DNA of 14,016 bases from Gonium pectorale (Eukaryota > Chlorophyta > Chlorophyceae > Chlamydomonadales > Volvocaceae). Position 1 is the stretch's first letter; every line of letters starts with the position of its first letter. Both the position numbers and the translations under genes were made by a program. The notes beneath the pieces are model-generated. The model was given only the letters and a program-made list of their open reading frames with translations, ran no database searches and was not told the DNA's origin. The stretch is taken from contig LSYV01000030.1 of assembly GCA_001584585.1 (NCBI GenBank), forward strand, positions 457,671-471,686, read 5' to 3'. Positions 11,201 through 14,016 of the stretch are shown in pieces.

Positions 11201-12376
11201 TCCAGGGCGTCAAGGACCACTACAGGCGCAAGGCAAGTGAAGCTGTAGATGGGTTCGGCTTGCGAAACCTTCGTGCGTGCCCGCTGACCGCCGGTGCCCC
11301 GAGCTGGCCGCCCGGTGCCCGCCGCCCGGTGCCCGGTCACGTCAGTGCCCGCAGGTGTGCCCCATCCCCTAGCAGGCCGGCAGAACCGCCGTACGTAACG
11401 GGGCCCCGGACGCCCCACCGCCAGTTTGCTGCCAGCCGCCCCGCCCGCAGACCTCGCTTGTCAACCCTGCTGCTGCCCCGCACCGCAAGCAGGTGCTCCT
11501 CACGGACCCGGTGGTGCACTGCGTACCGCTCGTCAACGGCTACTTCGACGAGGACAGCAACCGCGGGCCCTTCGGCGTGTTTGAGTTCTTCCTCTCGCAC
11601 ACCTGCAACGACGCGTGCAAGAAGCTGGGCCTCAGGTTGGGCGTGCCAGGGGGGTGGGAGGGGGCGGGCGTGCCATACATCCAGGAGTTGGGGCACCTGC
11701 TGAGCGACCAAATAGCTGCAACTAACCGAACCAAGCGTCCGCCCAACAAGATTAACCAGAGTCCCGCTTGTTCGTTTGACCAGCCACAATCTAACCATTT
11801 GCCAACTACGAAAAGCAAGCCAGTATCAGGACCCAATCATGACTAGTGCCGCCTCGGGAGTCCCGCCGCGTCGTCTAGGGCTGGTGGATCGCATGCCGCC
11901 CTCCGCGCGGCGCTTACCATACAGATGCCGTATATGCCAGACAACCCGACCCGAGACATGAACCGACAGAGTTTGCGACACCAGCCCAAGCAAACTGACC
12001 CATGGGGCGCCGCTATTTATTAGAACTTGAGTTTCGCAAGCCCCTCATTCCCCGCCGTGTGGGGTGCTGTAGTACACGTCGTGCTGTCATGTAGGTCAGA
12101 TAATGATGCGGTGTATGTTCCGCCTCCTTGCGCACTGAGGATGACTCGGGACTCTGGACTCCGGACTCCGGACTCGGGACTCCGGACGGACTGGTCCTCG
12201 CACGCACAACCGAGCAGCCGTGCCGGCGTATGCGTGCCACTCGCAGGAGCGAGGAGGAGGAGCTGGTGAAGCTGCGAGCAGACGCGCTGGCGGGCAAGCT
12301 GCCGGGGCGCTGCGGCACGCCCCTGGACCTGGACAGCATGGTGCGCGGGCCGTTGGAGGGCGGTGTTGCGCCCTAG
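2052..12376 (+). CDS. NYN nuclease - vWA - alpha-kinase fusion protein, 22 exons, 1101 aa
   Basis: Joined exons: 2052-2235, 2505-2683, 3040-3225, 3652-3741, 4132-4220, 4555-4735, 4958-5121, 5289-5517, 5929-6230, 6448-6658, 6838-6956, 7230-7314, 7880-8259, 8526-8648, 8854-8965, 9320-9379, 9900-9977, 10346-10432, 10816-10902, 11146-11232, 11493-11635, 12247-12376. The total is 3306 nt in one frame. Order: RGG/RG-rich tail (7-37); MARF1-like NYN domain (about 110-275: DIE at 119-121, ADD at 214-216, GDA at 240-242); vWA (DTTAS at 332-336, GYRD at 372-375, ICDMPQHG at 473-480); acidic and Ala-rich linker (689-757); alpha-kinase (Lys881, FSHWTY at 984-989, DVQG at 1000-1003, TDP at 1015-1017, HTCNDAC at 1047-1053). 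By family knowledge, NYN domains are RNases, vWA domains bind partners through a metal site, and alpha-kinases phosphorylate Ser/Thr. No signal peptide or membrane segment is seen, so a cytosolic or nuclear protein is likely. The role is unproven. The stop at 12374-12376 may be bypassed by splicing at 12341. Confidence 0.85.
2505..2683 (+). CDS. Exon 2: start of the NYN (PIN-like nuclease) domain
   Basis: The acceptor is TGTCAG at 2499-2504 and the donor GTGCGC at 2684. The split Asp codon keeps the frame with exon 1. The exon covers residues 62-121 and ends in HVVVFWDIE, a hydrophobic beta strand followed by Asp119, which matches the first strand and first catalytic acid of MARF1/limkain-type NYN domains. 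The preceding REVDHWYRQHRKHWPCPEGG segment is charged and aromatic and may pack on the domain. Confidence 0.85.
3040..3225 (+). CDS. Exon 3: NYN domain, central part
   Basis: It covers 62 codons (residues 122-183) between a TCCAG acceptor and a GTGCGT donor, both phase 0. It continues the first strand as CCRPDPAYAPLPINYAEMLR, then a helix and the strand MRVIASLSETYP. In most NYN proteins the residue after DIE is Asn; here it is Cys122. The first base is set by the only suitable AG (3038-3039), so the Cys is not an obvious splice-choice artefact. Confidence 0.8.
3652..3741 (+). CDS. Exon 4: NYN domain, strand and loop before the ADD motif
   Basis: Thirty codons (184-213) run from a strong polypyrimidine/GCAG acceptor to a GTGCGT donor. 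The segment NAQVGNVYVLTAPGKRNAK gives a beta strand and a basic loop, as expected just before the second acidic motif. A second possible donor (GTGCAC) at 3721 would remove seven residues (VHKDVRE) without changing frame and would place KRNAK directly before ADD, closer to the usual family spacing. Confidence 0.75.
4132..4220 (+). CDS. Exon 5: NYN domain, second and third acidic motifs
   Basis: It encodes ADDQLKCKMNDFLSE then CAAGDVAVVIAGDA (residues 214-242) plus two bases. A-D-D-x-L is the MARF1-like second acidic motif, and VVIAGDA is the buried strand leading to the last acidic position. The typical family sequence is G-D-x-D-F; here the exon junction produces GDAGY, so the second Asp is replaced by Gly243. 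The GTGCGT donor begins at 4221. Confidence 0.82.
4295..4311. repeat. Near-perfect short palindrome in intron 5
   Basis: AACGGTTA and TAACCGTT are 8-bp inverted arms with a single T between them. It lies just upstream of a segment (about 4313-4455) with imperfect inverted ends (GTTCAAACGAAG against the complement of CTTTCGTTTCAAC-like sequence). This may be part of a small inverted-repeat element. Confidence 0.5.
4393..4464. repeat. 11-bp direct repeats (ACCCAGGGTAA) flanking a 50-bp segment, intron 5
   Basis: ACCCAGGGTAA occurs at 4393-4403 and again at 4454-4464. The 50 bp between them include most of a sequence that recurs in intron 18. The arrangement looks like a target-site duplication or a slipped duplication, but 11 bp is longer than the usual 2-9 bp of small DNA transposons. 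Confidence 0.5.
4411..4455 (+). repeat. Dispersed 45-nt intronic repeat, copy 1 (intron 5)
   Basis: It begins TCACTTTCGCGCTTACGCTC and ends TTTCAAC. It matches 10502-10546 at 42 of 45 positions, with the first 31 identical. Both copies are in the same orientation inside introns of the same gene. It may be a remnant of a mobile element end or a shared processing element. Confidence 0.8.
4555..4735 (+). CDS. Exon 6: end of the NYN domain and linker to vWA
   Basis: This exon completes Gly243 and continues YVPFCLEAKNKGVNVIAIGP, the last helix and strand of a NYN domain (the usual pattern is F-x-P-L-x-x-x-A-x-x-x-G). It then reads on through a Trp/Met-rich segment (ADMWMDWATFATFHG) to residue 303. 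Acceptor ACGCAG, donor GTGCGT. The second half is not recognised. Confidence 0.8.
4901..4946. repeat. TG-rich microsatellite near the 3' end of intron 6
   Basis: A TG tract, uninterrupted at 4913-4929, followed by alternating CG/TG up to ACATGCAG. It serves in place of a classical pyrimidine tract before the acceptor at 4957. Confidence 0.8.
4958..5121 (+). CDS. Exon 7: vWA domain start with MIDAS motif
   Basis: It opens with a charged helix (ATERIRQKHQEL) and then ELDMVVLLDTTASMAPYIQG, residues 324-343. DxTxS at 332-336 is the metal-ion-dependent adhesion site of vWA domains, and the D-T-T-x-S-M form is typical of vWA domains attached to alpha-kinases. The donor is GTACGG at 5122, chosen because it alone gives the phase needed to join exon 8 as SLRFPWAKE. 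A nearby GTGCGA at 5132 would break the frame. Confidence 0.85.
5289..5517 (+). CDS. Exon 8: vWA domain core
   Basis: It covers residues 358-434. MRIGCVGYRD (366-375) is the second vWA strand with the G-Y-R-D signature of this subfamily. DHAEDVIGGLQK (423-434) corresponds to the E-D-V-x-G-G-L-x-x segment that precedes the next vWA strand and contains the third metal-site region. The donor is GTGGGT at 5518. Confidence 0.87.
5929..6230 (+). CDS. Exon 9: vWA domain, with an Ala/Pro-rich insertion
   Basis: It continues the helix as VAEMLDAERARAA, then a Gly/Ala/Pro/Gln insertion (residues about 447-466), then NCVLFHICDMPQHGRDF (467-483). The C-D-x-P-x-H-G motif and the later NDSYPDGP are conserved features of alpha-kinase-associated vWA domains (D-A-P-C-H-G and Y-P-x-G). 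It ends with EAQEVLLKLKNELNVSK, an amphipathic helix. The donor GTGAGC is at 6231 and the Lys codon is split with exon 10. Confidence 0.87.
6448..6658 (+). CDS. Exon 10: end of the vWA-like region
   Basis: Residues 535-605 begin YTMLQIRPKHTAKMVSAFKG, which matches the final helix region of VwkA-type vWA domains (Y/F-x-x-I-x-x-x-T-x-x-M-x-x-x-F). The rest (DWSWKQAAAAGCSSNEAVEP) is polar and acidic. Acceptor GTATAG, donor GTGCGT. Confidence 0.82.
6838..6956 (+). CDS. Exon 11: helical Ser/Thr-rich linker
   Basis: It encodes residues 606-644 plus two bases: AATISTALVRMMVSTTLVTI and a basic tail KGLARPKD. The AT-rich CATATATATACAG acceptor and the GTGCGT donor are clear. The segment is hydrophobic enough to be a buried helix but has no charge-free stretch long enough for a confident membrane span. 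It probably closes the vWA domain. Confidence 0.75.
7230..7314 (+). CDS. Exon 12: linker between vWA and the disordered region
   Basis: It completes Arg645 and reads EKGFSVVLQTLQEMDEVGGE to Ser673. The acceptor is CTCGCAG, and the donor GTAAGT is the only perfect consensus 5' site in the gene. An amphipathic helix is likely. Confidence 0.78.
7349..7362. repeat. Perfect 14-bp palindrome in intron 12
   Basis: TCTCAGATCTGAGA reads the same on both strands and is followed by GATCTAGATC-like sequence. It lies 35 nt downstream of the strong GTAAGT donor. A role in splicing structure or protein binding is possible but not shown. Confidence 0.55.
7615..7720. repeat. Two AC microsatellites in intron 12
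   Basis: (CA)7 at 7615-7628 and about twelve AC units at 7696-7720. They are separated by about 67 bp in which two GTCTG(T/C)-TGCAGCCT-like segments recur (about 7630 and 7651). Confidence 0.75.
7880..8259 (+). CDS. Exon 13: acidic and Ala/Pro-rich disordered linker, then a basic helix
   Basis: The longest exon of the gene (residues 674-799 plus two bases). After AVEVINQGALDMAAG come an acidic Asp/Glu/Asn/Gly stretch (689-704), a Ser/Ala/Pro-rich stretch with eight Ala in a row (743-750) and DDD (755-757). A basic helix follows (LNKKRNAIMRRVKAAMRSKP, 774-793). It looks like a flexible spacer between the vWA and kinase domains, with possible phosphorylation sites in the Ser-rich part. The GTACGT donor at 8260 fits the phase of exon 14. 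Confidence 0.8.
8526..8648 (+). CDS. Exon 14: pre-kinase linker
   Basis: Residues 800-840: LGEPNDLRDLLDNILDGERY then a basic/proline-rich segment (RKGREPPPLLDL). Acceptor ACGCAG, donor GTGAGG at 8649, with a Lys codon split to exon 15. The leading part is a probable acidic helix. Family unknown. Confidence 0.78.
8854..8965 (+). CDS. Exon 15: alpha-kinase N-lobe, beginning
   Basis: KYFRTAVATQEGQQRLVYEA (841-860) corresponds to the alpha-kinase N-lobe start, where family members have a Gly-x-x-Arg followed by an aromatic (G852, R855, Y858). The rest is VRQRCNPSNPSTKIEELV. Acceptor CTCACAG, donor GTGCGT. Confidence 0.8.
9320..9379 (+). CDS. Exon 16: alpha-kinase ATP-lysine exon (60 nt)
   Basis: Twenty codons: VLKEFKESSAHGDSKFRYYQ (879-898). 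V-L-K-E-F-K matches the strand carrying the ATP-binding Lys in alpha-kinases (Lys881 the best candidate, Lys884 possible), followed by the Tyr-containing stretch that leads into the N-lobe helix. It is phase 0 on both sides. Acceptor GTGCAG, donor GTAGGT. Confidence 0.8.
9768..9811. repeat. TGCC/TGCT tandem tract before exon 17
   Basis: Irregular tandem units of GCCT/GCTT over about 44 bp, followed by a C/T-rich stretch leading to the acceptor at 9899. It probably contributes the pyrimidine tract of intron 16. Confidence 0.65.
9900..9977 (+). CDS. Exon 17: alpha-kinase N-lobe helix
   Basis: LCHGNVVASYLAKLFNAECA (899-918) then DVGITE. The A-x-x-L-A-x-x-F-N pattern is the conserved N-lobe helix of alpha-kinases. 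Acceptor ACGCAG preceded by a long pyrimidine-rich tract (about 9770-9890), donor GTGCGG, phase 0 on both sides, 78 nt. Confidence 0.82.
10346..10432 (+). CDS. Exon 18: alpha-kinase inter-lobe segment (87 nt)
   Basis: ELVYMPMWTVSWEVLDFKKP (925-944) then NGRYRVNHH. This is the strand pair before the E-P-Y motif. The acceptor CCTGCAG at 10339-10345 gives the right phase. The frame is also open upstream, so a slightly longer exon cannot be fully excluded. The donor GTACGT is at 10433. Confidence 0.78.
10502..10546 (+). repeat. Dispersed 45-nt intronic repeat, copy 2 (intron 18)
   Basis: Second copy of the 4411-4455 sequence, with three substitutions in the last 14 bases. It is flanked on both sides by AC dinucleotide runs (10442-10459 and 10545-10561), unlike copy 1, so the flanks are not part of the shared unit. 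Confidence 0.8.
10816..10902 (+). CDS. Exon 19: alpha-kinase hinge, E-P-Y and K-Y-N-S-N motif (87 nt)
   Basis: AEPYILGSYIKYNSNAGAVN (954-973) then MDTLNSICH. E-P-Y-I-x-G-x-Y-I-K-Y-N-x-N is one of the clearest alpha-kinase signatures (hinge and start of the C-lobe). Acceptor TTACAG, donor GTAAGC. Confidence 0.9.
11146..11232 (+). CDS. Exon 20: alpha-kinase catalytic exon, FSHWTY and DVQG (87 nt)
   Basis: TFSHWTYAKSEGLLMVTDVQ (983-1002) then GVKDHYRRK. His986 corresponds to the first zinc ligand; it is 14 residues before Asp1000, the same spacing as in TRPM7. D-x-Q-G (1000-1003) is the catalytic/metal-binding motif. The exon ends at AAG|GCAAGT, a GC donor. The downstream GT within it (11237) would give the wrong phase. 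Confidence 0.9.
11233..11238 (+). other. GC-AG intron 5' splice site
   Basis: AAG|GCAAGT is the consensus form of the rare GC donor class. It keeps phase 0 with the acceptor AGCAG at 11488-11492 and joins HYRRK directly to VLLTDPVVH. Using the GT four bases downstream would leave a one-base overhang and shift the frame. All other introns I placed in this gene begin with GT. Confidence 0.75.
11493..11635 (+). CDS. Exon 21: alpha-kinase C-lobe, TDP and zinc-ligand motif
   Basis: VLLTDPVVHCVPLVNGYFDE (1012-1031) continues to GPFGVFEFFLSHTCNDACKK and LGL. T-D-P-x-x-H is the conserved second catalytic-region motif (Asp1016). H-T-C-N-D-A-C (1047-1053) supplies the other three zinc ligands His1047, Cys1049 and Cys1053. 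The usual glycine-rich loop (F-G-x-G-N-L-G-x-x-G) is weakened to FDEDSNRGPFG. The donor GTTGGG at 11636 is weak but phase-correct. Confidence 0.9.
12143..12184. repeat. 7-bp minisatellite, six units of GACTCCG, intron 21
   Basis: Six consecutive 7-bp units: GACTCGG, GACTCTG, GACTCCG, GACTCCG, GACTCGG, GACTCCG. The tract lies 62 nt upstream of the acceptor for exon 22. Because 7 is not a multiple of 3 and the tract is outside the reading frame, copy-number change should not affect the protein. Confidence 0.8.
12247..12376 (+). CDS. Exon 22: C-terminal tail and stop, or an internal exon ending at 12340
   Basis: The acceptor ACTCGCAG completes Arg1059 and reads SEEEELVKLRADALAGKLPG then RCGTPLDLDSM and eleven more residues to TAG at 12374-12376. 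A GTGCGC sequence, used as donor by exon 2, lies in phase 0 at 12341 directly after Met1090. If used, the stop is intronic and the protein continues in the exons after 13052. No TGTAA-type polyadenylation signal was found downstream of the stop. I annotate the stop form and give the longer form as a real alternative. Confidence 0.7.
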
Positions 12377-13052
12377 CTGCACCTTAGCTGCATGCGTGCG
12401 TGCGTGCCGATGGATAGACCCGTAGAGCTCGCTCATCATGTATCCGTGGCGCCGCTGGCAAGCGCAGCGGGCTCACGTAGCTGCGCACGAGGGGCCACTG
12501 CGGTAGCACTGCGTGCGCAGCCACGTGCGTGGGCGGCCTGCATGTGTTTGTCGGTGTGAACGACGAGCAGTTAGCGGAGCAGGTTAGGCAAGTCGGGCAA
12601 CCGTCGCAACATTCAGGCAAGCAAGGAGACATGTGTGGAATGGAGGCGAGGCGGCGGCCGGCCGCACGCACGCGAGCGTGCGTGGAGCGACTGGCCGGCA
12701 GAGCGACTGACTACTGCGGCTGTTATTGCGGGCTCGATCTCCGTGGGCGTGGGCGGGCGGTGTTTGTCAGCCACAGTTTCGTAACTTGCTCTCTTACTTC
12801 CCTGCTGTCTACTAATGAGGGGACACCCGACAGCACACACATTTGTCACGTGCTTGTGGCGCAGCAGGCCAGTGTGGCACAGAAGGCCGTGCGTGCCTGT
12901 GCCCAAGCAAGAGCAAGCCGCTGCATGTGGTTCATTCTCCTGGACAGCTCATATGCTACTCTGGCTGGGCCCCTGCGTGCGCACCAGACCTGGAAGTGCG
13001 TACGCGTTCCCTCTCAGAAGCACGGCCTCCGCCCGCCTCACCAACCCTGCAG
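12377..13052. other. Non-coding stretch after the kinase stop (3' UTR or long intron)
   Basis: No convincing exon is seen. It contains TGCGTGCG repeats just after the stop and GC-rich low-complexity sequence. One possible 24-nt micro-exon (12865-12888, QASVAQKA, between GCGCAG and GTGCGT) is in the right phase but too short to support. The absence of a TGTAA signal favours an intron over a 3' UTR. Confidence 0.5.
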
Positions 13053-13100
13053 CTGCGTAAGGAGGAGGAGGAGGGGGAGGCGCTGCGGCGGGATGCGGAG
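13053..13100 (+). CDS. Candidate exon: Glu-rich helical segment
   Basis: CCTGCAG acceptor, 16 codons LRKEEEEGEALRRDAE, GTGGGT donor at 13101, phase 0 on both sides. Its charge pattern resembles SEEEELVKLRADAL of exon 22, suggesting one continuous charged helix or coiled coil if the kinase gene runs on. Otherwise it belongs to a separate downstream gene whose first exon I cannot find. Confidence 0.5.
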
Positions 13101-13617
13101 GTGGGTGGGTATGCTGACAAACGCAGCGCGGCGCGCGGGCGGGGCGGGGCAGGTTGGGCGGGGGCAGGGGGCGCGGGGCAGCAAGCAGCGGGGCGCACGA
13201 GAGAGGTCAGGGGGCGCGTGCAGGGGATGGAGCGAGCGGCATGGCAGCAAAAAATGTTTGGGTGGCTGACGTCCGTTCGCACGTATGTGCGATACCCGCG
13301 TGGCCCTGTGCGGCCATAGGTAGATTGGTTGCGATAGGGGAGTCTTGAAGGTGGGCCGGAGATAAGGGGTCTGTTGGTGGACGGGGTTCTACGGGGGGGA
13401 AAGCAGGGGCAAGGAAGCGCCCGAGTACCCTAGGGGCTGAAGGCGAGGGGGCTGAGGACACCATTTGTATGATAACGGGCTGGCGTTCAGCAGCAGCATT
13501 ACTCGCTCATCTCGTTTGTCCCGGACCGCTAAAGCTACTGTACAGTGGATGGGCTGAGTATCCAGCGCCACCGCCATCAAGCCCCTACACCCCCTCAAAC
13601 CCCCCACCTTGGCGCAG

Positions 13618-13705
13618 GCCCGCGAGGCTGAGAAGCGCAGGACGACACAGGAGAAGGCCCCAAAGAAGGCCTTCACCGCGGGCGCCCATATTGTCAGGGA
13701 AGGGG
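13618..13705 (+). CDS. Candidate exon: basic helical segment
   Basis: GGCGCAG acceptor after a C-rich tract, then AREAEKRRTTQEKAPKKAFT followed by AGAHIVREG, ending one base into a codon at a GTGAGT donor (13706). Codon use is exon-like. Joining it to 13053-13100 gives RRDAE-AREAEKRR, a smooth charged helix. No family recognised. Confidence 0.55.
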
Positions 13706-13793
13706 GTGAGTTGGAGTGCGTGCCCCTGCATGTGGATCTGGGCGCATCACACCGGAGGATCCAACGCTGTCTACTTCCCGCATGCCTCCGCAG

Positions 13794-13884
13794 CCCACTT
13801 TGACTTGGTCACATTCATCAGGAGCGCGGCGGCGGGGGGCGCCGGCGAGGAGGCGTTCAAGGCCGCAGCTGCAACCGTGCTCCG
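13794..13884 (+). CDS. Candidate exon: AHFDLVTFIRS segment, gene continues past the window
   Basis: CTCCGCAG acceptor. The one-base overhang from the previous exon gives AHFDLVTFIRSAAAGGAGEE and then AFKAAAATVLR. A GTGAGC donor at 13885 (as used by exon 9) fits. Reading straight through would give CGG TGA and end the protein at 13888. The downstream sequence 13885-14016 ends in a C-rich tract at the window edge, as if an acceptor follows. Function unknown. Confidence 0.5.
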
Positions 13885-14016
13885 GTGAGCGCCTTGCGGT
13901 GTTACTCGCTCTAGTGATAACTGCAGCCCAACCCAATCGCCTCGCATGTCCAATGGCAACAGCTTGCTGCCCCTTGAAGTTCGCGACTGGATCCACCACA
14001 CCGCCCCTGCCGCCCA
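13885..14016. other. Probable intron start running off the window
   Basis: It starts with GTGAGC, has no open frame with protein character, and finishes in a pyrimidine-rich CACACCGCCCCTGCCGCCCA that would suit a 3' splice site just beyond the end. If the TGA at 13886-13888 is used instead, this is 3' UTR. Confidence 0.4.

Noticed and set aside
12529..12660. Segment reading GVNDEQLAEQVRQVGQPSQ on the + strand
   Set aside because: It looks protein-like at first sight but contains a TTA codon, very rare in such genomes, and has no suitable acceptor or donor.
12865..12888. 24-nt micro-exon (QASVAQKA) between GCGCAG and GTGCGT
   Set aside because: The phase fits the extended-tail model, but eight codons with no similarity evidence are not enough to annotate.

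Overview
This window looks like nuclear DNA from a green alga of the Chlamydomonadales (volvocine or Chlamydomonas-like). The exons are GC-rich and intron density is very high. The commonest 5' splice site is GTGCGT, introns are full of TG/AC and TGCATG-type simple repeats, and exon third positions are strongly G/C. The genus cannot be fixed from sequence alone. Nothing here looks bacterial or viral, and I see no rRNA, tRNA or CRISPR array.

Layout, all on the + strand. Positions 1-160 look like the end of an intron. Positions 161-348 are the last exon of a WD40-repeat gene whose remainder lies upstream of the window. Positions 349-2051 are intergenic. Positions 2052-12376 hold one large gene that I assembled exon by exon. 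It has 22 exons whose phases all agree, giving a 3306-nt reading frame (1101 residues plus stop). After it, 12377-13052 appears non-coding. Three further exon-like segments follow (13053-13100, 13618-13705, 13794-13884) and continue past the window end. They are either a longer C-terminal tail of the same gene or the start of another gene.

The main result is the architecture of the large gene: an RGG/RG-rich N-terminus (residues about 7-37), a NYN/MARF1-like PIN-fold nuclease domain (about 110-275), a von Willebrand A domain of the alpha-kinase type (about 325-645), an acidic and Ala/Pro-rich linker (about 689-757), and a C-terminal alpha-kinase (MHCK/EF2K/TRPM7 type) domain (about 842-1059). 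The kinase keeps the candidate ATP-binding Lys, the D-x-Q-G motif and all four zinc ligands. vWA plus alpha-kinase is known from VwkA-type proteins. I do not know of one that also carries a NYN nuclease domain and an RGG tail, so this may be an undescribed system joining RNA binding or cleavage, a metal-dependent adhesion-type module and protein phosphorylation in one polypeptide. The function is inferred from domains only.

Other points of note: one intron is GC-AG and sits between the two catalytic exons of the kinase; exons 16-20 all have phase-0 boundaries, three of them exactly 87 nt long; and a 45-nt sequence repeated at 42/45 identity lies in two different introns of the same gene.
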